NCBI RefSeq assembly: GCF_003946175.1
Contig: NZ_RHOK01000009.1
Coordinates: forward strand, 41,482-105,481
DNA length: 64,000 nucleotides
Direction: 5' to 3'
DNA from: Lacticaseibacillus suibinensis
GTDB taxonomy: Bacteria > Bacillota > Bacilli > Lactobacillales > Lactobacillaceae
Positions 1 to 7,318 of the stretch are shown one piece after another (the first letter of the stretch is position 1; the number at the start of each line of letters is the position of its first letter). Below the pieces are notes generated by a model that ran no database searches, was not told the origin of the DNA, and saw only the letters and a list, made by a program, of their open reading frames with translations. A program made the translations under genes and the position numbers.

Positions 1-1360
1 AGTTATCCTTTTCCCCGTTCAAGGATTCCAGCGTGCCGGTTTGGCCAGCAGGCACCTTGTCTGGTTCGTATTCCTTGTAGGTCTTGCCATCTGGGAACTT
101 AATGCCGCCATACGTGCCTTCTGGAACTTCGACCCAGATATCGCGGTTATAAGCGTTCAAATGCGCTTCATAAAAGGCGTAATGTGGCATCAAAGCCGGC
201 AGGCCGGTGAGCGTCTGGTAATCGTGAATCAAGGCGTACGCCGTGTCATCGAAGAAGTAAACCGCATCAAAGCGATCTTCTTCATGATTGGCGGTGATTT
301 CGCCATTATTCGCGGTGTCAAAATTGTAGGTCCCTGGCTTGAAGGTGTTGCGCACCACGCCGTAACCCGCAGTGGACCAGTAGAACGGATTAGGTGACGC
401 TACCCCGCCATCAACCCAGTCGTTGGTCTTGAGAATCTTGATTTCCTTGCCCTTCATGGTGAATTCACCATTTTGGGTGCCGCCGCCGAAGTACTGGCTG
501 CCAGCGGCGTCCTTCAGATATTGCGTCGACCCCCCGGCCGTCACTTCCAAAGGCTTGCTTTCTGCCAGTACAATCTTGTTGTTATGCAGCACCGACATCA
601 ACCCAGTGGCCTTGGCGAACTGAATTTGAATCGCATCAGTGCCGATGGTCCAGCCGGCGTCAGTGGTGGTCAAGGTCGAGGCGTCGAAGGCCGCCTTGTC
701 GTAGTCATCTAAGGCCTGCGGGAAAATCTTGGCGTTGAGCCCTTCCTTGGACTGCGCCGGGTCGCCGTACTCACCGCTTGGATCAACATAATAGCGGAAC
801 ATCTTATCAGTGAGCACACTGACCTGCGCCTTTTGCCCGTTTTGATAGGTGACTTCGTAGACGTTGGTTTGCTTCTCGACGTTGGTGATTGGATTAGCCA
901 CCGTGTCATCGCTGACAGCATCGTCTGCGCTTTGGTCATCAGCCGCTGGTTGGTCAGCGGCTTGCTTAGCTGCTTGATCTGCCGTTTGGTCTGCCGTTTG
1001 GTCAATGGCGGCATCAGCGGCCGGCTTTGCCTCTTGCTCTACCCCAGGGGCCGGATCCGCCTTAACGTCTGCAGCAGCCGCCGACTCCCCAGCCGGTGCT
1101 GCTTCTGCTGTTGCTTGCTCTGCGGCCGGTGCTTCAACCTGCTTACCCGTAGCGGTTGTGGCATCGGCGGTTTGATCAGTTTGCGGCTGGTCAGCTTGTG
1201 CCTGCGTGCCTTGAACCGCAGCTTCCTCCTTGGCTGCTGGTTCCTGCGTTGCCGCGTGAACGTGATACCCACTTAGTCCTGAGACTGTTAAGAACGAAAG
1301 CACTGCCGTACTGTACAGCAGGCCTTTGAACTTGAAAGTGGTGGACTTCCCATGTGCCAT
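1..1360 (-). CDS. Secreted glycoside hydrolase family 31 protein, N-terminal part (runs off the left edge)
   Basis: The frame is open from an ATG at 1358-1360 to the window edge, about 453 codons. An AGGAGG lies 9 bases before the ATG. Residues 1 to about 33 form a signal peptide ending near HVHA. Residues 34 to about 150 are a low-complexity stretch rich in Ala, Gln, Asp and Thr with repeated ADQ units, typical of a surface-protein spacer. From about residue 155 the sequence resembles the N-terminal beta-sandwich of GH31 enzymes (alpha-glucosidase/alpha-xylosidase type), including YFGGGTQNG near residue 290 and later YGGIKFPDGK. The catalytic barrel lies outside the window, so the substrate cannot be told and a wall anchor cannot be checked. 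It shares an operator-like palindrome with the PL8 gene behind it. Confidence 0.8.
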   Translation of the reverse strand, partial: MAHGKSTTFKFKGLLYSTAVLSFLTVSGLSGYHVHAATQEPAAKEEAAVQGTQAQADQPQTDQTADATTATGKQVEAPAAEQATAEAAPAGESAAAADVKADPAPGVEQEAKPAADAAIDQTADQTADQAAKQAADQPAADDQSADDAVSDDTVANPITNVEKQTNVYEVTYQNGQKAQVSVLTDKMFRYYVDPSGEYGDPAQSKEGLNAKIFPQALDDYDKAAFDASTLTTTDAGWTIGTDAIQIQFAKATGLMSVLHNNKIVLAESKPLEVTAGGSTQYLKDAAGSQYFGGGTQNGEFTMKGKEIKILKTNDWVDGGVASPNPFYWSTAGYGVVRNTFKPGTYNFDTANNGEITANHEEDRFDAVYFFDDTAYALIHDYQTLTGLPALMPHYAFYEAHLNAYNRDIWVEVPEGTYGGIKFPDGKTYKEYEPDKVPAGQTGTLESLNGEKDN

Positions 1361-1443
1361 ACTCAGTTTCCTCCTTTTGGTGCCTGGCTCGTAATTCGCC
1401 CGTGAGCCGGTTATCTCAGACATTGATACCCCCACTCCCCAGT

Positions 1444-1459
1444 AGTGGTACCAACCACC
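1444..1459 (-). promoter_or_regulatory. Operator-like palindrome shared with the PL8 gene
   Basis: On the minus strand the site reads GGTGGTTGGTACCACT, with arms GTGGT and ACCAC around 4 bases. The matching site upstream of the PL8 gene (6072-6087) reads GGTGGTGTATACCACT; 13 of 16 bases agree and the arms and spacing are the same. The site lies about 85 bases before the GH31 start. The regulator is not known. Confidence 0.5.
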
Positions 1460-1880
1460 GTGAGTGTATCCGGTTTCAAGACTGGCCGCAAGCGGATCCA
1501 GTGGGTTCCAGGGTGGTTCAATCGCGCTAAAAATTTGTCCCCCTTGCTTGCACCTAGCAACAAATATTTTATTTCTAAGAACGATTTTTTTGGTTTTTGA
1601 ATATTTGACCGAATTTGCTTGCATCAACCGGTCTTTTAGGGCGGTAAACGCCCGATTGGTAGGTACGATTAACCCGGAAATCTTTTTTAAACCGAGCCAC
1701 AATACTCATTATTTTCACGTTTTTAACCACACCATCGGCGCCACTGTACATTTTAAAAAATGAGTCCTTTCACCTTTTTGGCAATGGTCTAATCGATTTC
1801 GCCAATTTTCACGAATTGGGTTTTTAAGCCCGGATTCAGCCCTATTAGACCGGCGTTTGCCGTTTCCAACCTCTAACCAC

Positions 1881-1896
1881 TTTTGTACATACCAAT
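1881..1896 (-). promoter_or_regulatory. GntR/NagR-like operator candidate
   Basis: On the minus strand it reads ATTGGTATGTACAAAA. The identical 16-mer occurs at 6235-6250, and shorter relatives lie at 1655-1670 (plus strand) and 6139-6153. The ATTGGTAT half is like the start of NagR-type (GntR/HutC family) operators of amino-sugar genes. No such regulator gene is next to it. Confidence 0.4.
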
Positions 1897-1943
1897 AGTG
1901 AACGATGCCTGACCTGCAAACAACCTGCCCCTTTGCAGGCACC

Positions 1944-1982
1944 AAAAAGCACCGTTCACCTGCGATTCACAGGGAACGGTGC
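1944..1982 (-). terminator. Terminator of the PL8 gene
   Basis: A 9-bp stem, GCACCGTTC (1949-1957) with GAACGGTGC (1974-1982), is followed on the minus strand by a T run. It lies about 30 bases after the PL8 stop codon. Confidence 0.85.
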
Positions 1983-2011
1983 CGGTTTAACTCACTGTGG
2001 TCCTAAACTAA

Positions 2012-5000
2012 TCACGCGCGGTGCTTGCGCCAGCTCAGCGCCACTGCGGCTAACAACGCAACCCCAAGCACGCTTAACGCGGCAAAGGTCACTTCGCCGG
2101 TACTTGGCAGACTTTGATGCTTGCCGGTTTGCGGCTTCGCATCGTGGTTCGGTTTGGCGTTCGGCGTTGGTTTTGGCGCCGGCGTTGGATTCGGCGCTGG
2201 TTCTGGTTCTGGCTTTGGTTCCGGTTCCGGTTCTGGTGCCGGTTCCGGATCTGGCGTTACGGCGACCAGGGCCTTCATCGCAGCGTTCACCTTAGCCGTG
2301 GCGGCATCCACGGCCGTTTGCGTGGCGTCGCTGGTCAAGGCTTTGGCCTCAGTGATGGCAGCCTGCAACGCTGCCCAGCTAGCCTTGGTGTAGGCTTTTT
2401 CGTCATACTTACCTGCTGCTGCCAGTGCCGCTTCCAGCGCAGAGGTATCCGCGACTTTAGCCAAACCTTTGATGGCTTCATTCAGCGCCTTGGTGGCGAC
2501 ATCCACTGCGGCCTGAGTGGCTTCAGGATCAGCCGCAACGGCTTGGGCAGAGACCCGCACTTTCTTCAAAGCTTGCCAGGTGCTTGGCGTGTAGTCGGCT
2601 TCCTTAAGCTTGTCGGCCGCCGCTAAGGCATTGGTCAAGGCTTCTTTACCTGCCACTTTGACCAAATCAGCGATGGCAGTGGTCAGGTTTTGCACCGCAA
2701 CATCGACATCGGACTGCGCAGCATACTGGTCATCCACCAGTGCTTCTGCCTGATCGAGGGCCGTTTGCACTTTGGCAAAGCTGGTTGGCGTGTAATCGGC
2801 CGCGGCCAGCGTCTTGGCCTGCGCAATCACTTTTTGCAGAGCAGTTTTGTCGACTGGCACTGCTAATTGCACGGTGACGGTTTGACTCGCCCCTGCCAGG
2901 CCCGTGGTGTCAAAATGCAACTGGTTGCCTTCTGCCGTGAAGGCGCCGGCAGCCTTGGTCGCGATTGACACCGGATGGTTAAAGGTGAAGTTCACCGTGG
3001 CGCCGGTTTGCCGCGGTTCGGCGGCGGTTAATTGATAACGGTTGTGCCCCAGGTCCTTGATGACAACGGCAGCGGTGTTATCAATTGAAACGAGGTCCGC
3101 TAGCTGGTCGGCCTTGGTCCAAACATTCGCCAGGATTTCATCCTTGGTTTGAATGGCCTGCAGTTGGTTGCTGTTGGCCAGCACCTTGTAGCTTGGCGTT
3201 TTCGCCAACGCAGCGATTTTGGCATCGGTAGCGCCAGGCACGGTCACGTATTCGTAACTACCATTGTCAACGTTTTGGCCGTGCATCGCGGCCAGGGTCA
3301 GATAGGTTTTAGAGTAAACCGTATCAGATGGGAAGTACCCGTTGATCTCTTTATACGAGCCTTCGCGCGTGGCTTGGCTGATGGCCACTTGGTCATTGTG
3401 CGGGGCAATGATATAGCCGACGTTGTTTTTCGGGTCCGCCGCGTTGAGGTTGGCCCACTGGCTGACCGTCTTTTGACTAGCAAAAGGCTGGCCATCAACT
3501 GTGATTTTTGTGGTGGCAGGATCGAATTGCCGCTGGTCGACGATGGTTTCGATGTCGGCCTTGGTGCTGCCGGTGATGTTAGCACCGAGGTTAACGATTT
3601 GCCCGTCAAGCAGGAACCAAGACTTCATCGCCTTCAGATTTTGGCCTTCGTTCACCTTGTTTAGCGCCATGCCGATGCTGGCGGTGTGGTGATCGGTGGC
3701 CCCACCCACCCAGGCTTGTGGACTACGCGAAGAGGACTTTTCACCGATGGTCAATTCAGTGGTATCCACCGTGGTCCCAGGCAAGCGATATGGGTCGACG
3801 GTTGGCCAGTAGCCTTCGCCAAATTGATCTAGGTCGTTGTTGTAGAGATAAACCATGCCGTCAGCGCTGTGCCAGGCTTTACCGTTTTCGGTGTTGCCAT
3901 ATTCGAAGTTGGCGATGCGCTTGGAGTACATGGCAATCCCAACGGCATAATCGGCAGTTTTTTGCAAAACGCGGTCCATCGAGCCGTAGACATTCAGTGA
4001 AGCCACATCGGCTGGCTGCGCGGAGGCGTTAGCCAGGGCGGTTTTCAGGCCGGTGATGGCGGCATAGTCGCGGGGATTGTTGAAGTAGTTGTAGCGATTG
4101 CCCACTTGTGCCACCCAAGTCGCCACGGCATGATAGATTTTGGCCTTCAGCGGGGCCGGCGTTGCGTCGGCGATTAAGGTCAAGTTTGCCAGAGTTTCCT
4201 TCCCGGTTTCCAGCTCAGTGGTTTCAGGGTTAGTGCCAGGCGCCCGGGAAATACTCCGCCCGGAAACCATCGATGGCATCCGCCCGTTGACCATCAGCTG
4301 CAGATACCCCTTATCCAGCAGGTTGAAGACATTGGTAAACTGGCTTTCGGCAATTGTCCAAGGCGTGCCAACCAAAATCGACGAGACGCGCGCAATCCCT
4401 TTGATCATTTCGTTGCCGTAGGAGCCGTTGTATGGGAAGAAGGTGTGCTGCACGAAGGAACCATCAGCATAAATCCCATCTTTAGCGGTTACCAACCCCA
4501 TGGCTTTAGGCAGGTTTTGTTGGACCAGCGCCACGCGGCTGTCATCTTCCAGCAACAAGCCACTAGCCAACACGGAAATCGAAATATCTGTCAGGTTCGC
4601 GCCGGTGGCGGTGTAGCTTGGCCACTGAATGTTAGGATCCTTGCAGTAACCCAGCAGGGGCTGGACGAATTTCACCAAAGTCGCGTGATCTTTTGCGTTC
4701 AAGTCGTTATACAGCAGCATCAACGTGTCATCGAGCTGCTGCGCAGAGCCGATTTGCCAATCCCACCAGTTGCCCTTGGAATAAGTACCGTTATATTGCT
4801 TCTCCGTGATCATAAAGTTGATTGCATCGATAATAGCATCGTAAACTGCCTGATCATGGTATTGCTTGCTGAGTGGGTTGTAATAACCCAGCGTCAGGAG
4901 CTTGATGTTGGTAAAGGTGGTGGTGTAGTCCGCCGAAATGGTATCCGCTGGCTTCAAGGCCCACACGCGGTCGCGGTCGGCGCTGCGATCCATTGTCTCC

Positions 5001-5920
5001 CACAAGGTTTGGCTCTGGTTCGCCAGACTGGTGAGGTAGGCCTTTACATTCGCGTCACTTAGGTCCGGGGTTTCGGCGATCAAACGGTCGCGCCAGCGCT
5101 GACGCATTTGCACGTACTCGGCGCGCGCCGCGGCAACGGTGACTTCAGCCTTTGCGCTCACATTGGTGTTGGCCGCTGCTGCGGTGATGGTGGTTTTGCC
5201 GGCTTTGAGCCCGGTGACTTGCCCCTTCGCATCAACCGTTGCCACGCTAGGATCGCTGCTGGTCCAAGCGATGGCATCTGCTTTCGGCGTCATATCGCTA
5301 GGGGTAGCGGTGTATTTGAACTGCGTGGTGTTGCCGACGCTCACTGTTTTGGTCGTCGCATCTAAGGTGAGGCCGGTCAGCGTTTGCGCTTTGGCAAAAG
5401 CCTTGATTTCATTGATACTAGCACCGTACGTTTGCTTGTTGGTGTGAAGCCATTGTTTTTCTTGGTGGAACTTGATGTAACGCACCTGTTGTTGGGTCAG
5501 AGTGATTTTGCGATCAGCCTTGACGCCGTTGCTGGCCGGCAAAGCCTTGTTGACGGTATAAACCGATTTGAACTGCTGATCGTCCTTCGCCACCAGCACT
5601 TCATAAGCCGGGGCTTCCGCAAAAAAGTCCAGATCGATTTCACTAACCGGCTTGGCTGCCCCTAAGTCCACCGTCAGCCACTGATCATCAGTCTTACCCG
5701 CCGACCAGCGGGTACCTTCATCGCCGTCAACCGCCTTTTCCCCGCTGAACTTGGGGTAAACCCAGCTGCCATCATCATTTTTATCGCCTTCGACGCCAGA
5801 AAATGTCACTGGCCGGTTCAGGGCGAGGTTCAAGTTGTCATCGGCCTGCACATGCATCGCGCCGGTGGTCACCAATGCTAATGCTAAGACGCTGGCACTA
5901 ATCAAATGTCGCTTCTTCAT
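2012..5920 (-). CDS. Wall-anchored polysaccharide lyase family 8 (hyaluronate/chondroitin/xanthan lyase type)
   Basis: The product has 1302 residues. The start at 5920 (MKKRHLISAS) is chosen because GAGGAG stands just before it. In order: signal peptide (1-27), F5/8 type C (discoidin) domain (about 30-175), Big2-like Ig domain (about 180-265), PL8 alpha-toroid and beta-sandwich domains (about 270-960), three FIVAR repeats (about 1010-1220), a Pro/Glu spacer, and LPSTG at 1271-1275 with a membrane helix and basic tail. The catalytic triad fits the family: N442 (GANLTD), H492 (SFVQHT) and Y501. The Asn-His distance of 50 and His-Tyr distance of 9 equal those of pneumococcal hyaluronate lyase (N349, H399, Y408). 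The motifs NWWDWQIG and GRSISR are also present. PL8 enzymes cleave uronic-acid-containing polysaccharides by beta-elimination. Hyaluronan, chondroitin or xanthan cannot be told apart here. Confidence 0.92.
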   Translation of the reverse strand: MKKRHLISASVLALALVTTGAMHVQADDNLNLALNRPVTFSGVEGDKNDDGSWVYPKFSGEKAVDGDEGTRWSAGKTDDQWLTVDLGAAKPVSEIDLDFFAEAPAYEVLVAKDDQQFKSVYTVNKALPASNGVKADRKITLTQQQVRYIKFHQEKQWLHTNKQTYGASINEIKAFAKAQTLTGLTLDATTKTVSVGNTTQFKYTATPSDMTPKADAIAWTSSDPSVATVDAKGQVTGLKAGKTTITAAAANTNVSAKAEVTVAAARAEYVQMRQRWRDRLIAETPDLSDANVKAYLTSLANQSQTLWETMDRSADRDRVWALKPADTISADYTTTFTNIKLLTLGYYNPLSKQYHDQAVYDAIIDAINFMITEKQYNGTYSKGNWWDWQIGSAQQLDDTLMLLYNDLNAKDHATLVKFVQPLLGYCKDPNIQWPSYTATGANLTDISISVLASGLLLEDDSRVALVQQNLPKAMGLVTAKDGIYADGSFVQHTFFPYNGSYGNEMIKGIARVSSILVGTPWTIAESQFTNVFNLLDKGYLQLMVNGRMPSMVSGRSISRAPGTNPETTELETGKETLANLTLIADATPAPLKAKIYHAVATWVAQVGNRYNYFNNPRDYAAITGLKTALANASAQPADVASLNVYGSMDRVLQKTADYAVGIAMYSKRIANFEYGNTENGKAWHSADGMVYLYNNDLDQFGEGYWPTVDPYRLPGTTVDTTELTIGEKSSSRSPQAWVGGATDHHTASIGMALNKVNEGQNLKAMKSWFLLDGQIVNLGANITGSTKADIETIVDQRQFDPATTKITVDGQPFASQKTVSQWANLNAADPKNNVGYIIAPHNDQVAISQATREGSYKEINGYFPSDTVYSKTYLTLAAMHGQNVDNGSYEYVTVPGATDAKIAALAKTPSYKVLANSNQLQAIQTKDEILANVWTKADQLADLVSIDNTAAVVIKDLGHNRYQLTAAEPRQTGATVNFTFNHPVSIATKAAGAFTAEGNQLHFDTTGLAGASQTVTVQLAVPVDKTALQKVIAQAKTLAAADYTPTSFAKVQTALDQAEALVDDQYAAQSDVDVAVQNLTTAIADLVKVAGKEALTNALAAADKLKEADYTPSTWQALKKVRVSAQAVAADPEATQAAVDVATKALNEAIKGLAKVADTSALEAALAAAGKYDEKAYTKASWAALQAAITEAKALTSDATQTAVDAATAKVNAAMKALVAVTPDPEPAPEPEPEPKPEPEPAPNPTPAPKPTPNAKPNHDAKPQTGKHQSLPSTGEVTFAALSVLGVALLAAVALSWRKHRA

Positions 5921-6071
5921 TTTGCTCCTCCTCAGGTTCACTTTTTAGTCAATGCTGAACGGCCGGTCGTCGCCCACCGACCGCCGCTCAGTTGCCTTAC
6001 TTAAAATTTTGACCAGCGTGAGCGTACCAAGGTGCGGCTGGAAGCGCAATCATTCATATCGCGCATTTGCC

Positions 6072-6087
6072 AGTGGTATACACCACC
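6072..6087 (-). promoter_or_regulatory. Operator-like palindrome shared with the GH31 gene
   Basis: On the minus strand it reads GGTGGTGTATACCACT, with arms GTGGT and ACCAC and a 4-base centre. It lies about 152 bases before the PL8 start and matches the site at 1444-1459 at 13 of 16 positions. Confidence 0.5.
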
Positions 6088-6234
6088 GGTGACCGCTATT
6101 CTGGGCCGGAAAATAAAAATGCCCGGATTGGGCTTAAATTTTCCATACCAATAGATGCTCGACAAATCACAATCGCGTTTTTCCAAGCGGTAATCACTAG
6201 TTATTAGCGATATTGACATTTTTAATCGGAATAT

Positions 6235-6250
6235 TTTTGTACATACCAAT
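6235..6250 (-). promoter_or_regulatory. GntR/NagR-like operator candidate, second exact copy
   Basis: On the minus strand it reads ATTGGTATGTACAAAA, identical over 16 bases to 1881-1896. Its position upstream of another glycan-degrading gene suggests a shared regulator, which is an inference. Confidence 0.4.
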
Positions 6251-6363
6251 TCATAAAAAACATTAAGCGCCCAGTTTGGTGAACAGCTGAGTGCGGATTA
6301 TAAACACGAAGATCCGTGTTATCGACCAATTCGCACAGAAGCCAAAACACTAATCTTGGAATC

Positions 6364-6391
6364 GAAAAAGCCGCCAAATGGCGGCTTTTTC
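6364..6391 (-). terminator. Terminator after the 81-residue gene
   Basis: An 11-bp stem, AAAAAGCCGCC (6365-6375) with GGCGGCTTTTT (6380-6390), sits directly after the stop of the minus-strand gene ending at 6395. Confidence 0.85.
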
Positions 6392-6394
6392 GCA

Positions 6395-6640
6395 CTAAAC
6401 TTGTTTTTGCGGCGCGACCTCAACATTGGCTCCCATCGATAGCAAGCCATTAAAGGTTTCCTCGCAATCATTAAGGTCAAAGCCCTGTTTCCCGGTGTCC
6501 GGGGTTGGGACCTTAACCGTGGTCACTGGAGCGACTTCGCGCAGATATTCCAAGGCGGCTGGTGTGTCGGTTTTTAAGCCGTCGTCCCACCACAATGTGA
6601 CGGGATTTTTACTAATCATGAGCGTCACTTTGAATTCCAT
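6395..6640 (-). CDS. Hypothetical protein, 81 residues
   Basis: The product is not recognised. It is a small acidic, soluble-looking protein (MEFKVTLMISKNPVTLWWDD) with no signal peptide or membrane helix. GGAAG lies just before the ATG and a strong terminator follows directly, so it is probably a real single-gene unit. It lies between two surface-enzyme genes and the sequence gives no functional link to them. Confidence 0.55.
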   Translation of the reverse strand: MEFKVTLMISKNPVTLWWDDGLKTDTPAALEYLREVAPVTTVKVPTPDTGKQGFDLNDCEETFNGLLSMGANVEVAPQKQV

Positions 6641-6731
6641 CTGTCTCGCTTCCTTCCTGTGTCTGAAAGCGTACCTTCTCTATCTAGAATATCGCATCAG
6701 GTCGTCAAGGCGCTAAGTATCTGCTCACTGC

Positions 6732-7055
6732 TTAAAAAGCCAGCGTCCGCAAAGTAGAAATACTCTTCCAGTAATCGTCATAGGCCTGCTGCGTCGCCTG
6801 TTTATAGTCTTCCCAATCCCGTTGCTGTTCCGGACTCAGTATCAAACCGTCCATGCTGATGGCATCAGCGATTGCGCGCCGGAGCGGCAAGACCTCGGTG
6901 TACAATTTGACCCCTTGGTACTTCGCATCAGCCGCCACGGTGATCAAGCCCTTGCTGCGCACAGCGAGGGCTTGCGCCTGCGCCGAGCCGGTAGCAAAGC
7001 TATGAGATAGACCAATTAGTGCGGCCACAATCAACATCTTTTCTTTATCGCCCAT
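6732..7055 (-). CDS. Hypothetical protein, 107 residues
   Basis: The start at 7055 (MGDKEKMLIVAAL) is chosen because GGGAGG stands 9 bases before it. Residues 7 to about 27 are hydrophobic and end in small residues (SFATGSAQAQA), so a signal peptide or N-terminal anchor is possible. The rest is helical and rich in Gln, Tyr and Trp (QQRDWEDYKQATQQAYDDYW). No family is recognised. Confidence 0.55.
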   Translation of the reverse strand: MGDKEKMLIVAALIGLSHSFATGSAQAQALAVRSKGLITVAADAKYQGVKLYTEVLPLRRAIADAISMDGLILSPEQQRDWEDYKQATQQAYDDYWKSISTLRTLAF

Positions 7056-7154
7056 CACTTTTATCCCTCCCAAAAAACGCTTTCTTTGTTGCTACCCTAT
7101 GCCCAACTTCATTGTGCCACCAACTATAGACGGTGACCAGCGCCGAAGCCGTTT

Positions 7155-7170
7155 TGTTTCACGTGAAACC
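7155..7170. promoter_or_regulatory. parS (ParB/Spo0J binding site), 15 of 16 match
   Basis: The sequence TGTTTCACGTGAAACC differs only at the last base from the widely conserved parS TGTTTCACGTGAAACA. It lies between genes, about 42 kb left of dnaA. ParB proteins load on such sites near the origin and help segregate the chromosome. Confidence 0.85.
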
Positions 7171-7229
7171 GAACAAGCCAAGCACTGCCGGCAAGCTCAC
7201 TTGACCAACCCACATCGCGTTTTCGCCAT

Positions 7230-7268
7230 CAAAAAAGTGCCACCTGATCGGCTTGATCAAGTGGCACC
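7230..7268 (-). terminator. Terminator of the GH101 gene
   Basis: A stem of about 13 bp (7237-7249 with 7254-7266: GTGCCACCTGATC / GATCAAGTGGCAC) is followed on the minus strand by a run of T. It lies about 50 bases after the GH101 stop. Confidence 0.85.
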
Positions 7269-7318
7269 TCTTTCATTGCTACGGAAACTGAGGAAGACGG
7301 TTCAACAATGCGGGGAGT

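Larger units (their letters stand above)
1361..1943. other. Long upstream region of the GH31 gene
   Basis: This gene-free stretch lies between the GH31 start and the terminator of the PL8 gene. It holds an AGGAGG ribosome binding site just before 1360, a GTGGT-N4-ACCAC palindrome at 1445-1458, a forward ATTGGTAGGTACGATT at 1655-1670, and a reverse ATTGGTATGTACAAAA at 1881-1896. The two last motifs resemble each other and resemble operators of GntR/HutC regulators. No convincing coding frame or RNA gene was seen. The leader is unusually long (about 500 bases), so the promoter could be far from the start. Confidence 0.5.
5921..6363. other. Upstream control region of the PL8 gene
   Basis: This gene-free stretch holds several candidate sites: a 12 of 14 cre-like TGGAAGCGCAATCA at 6039-6052, the GTGGT-N4-ACCAC palindrome at 6073-6086, a reverse ATTGGTATGG at about 6144-6153, and the reverse ATTGGTATGTACAAAA at 6235-6250. 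AT-rich patches lie around 6215-6260. No coding frame with a ribosome binding site was found. Confidence 0.5.

Noticed and set aside
833..1276. An open frame on the plus strand opposite the GH31 signal region
   Set aside because: It arises from the Ala/Gln/Asp-rich spacer codons read backwards; there is no ribosome binding site and the minus-strand gene has a signal peptide and a strong start.
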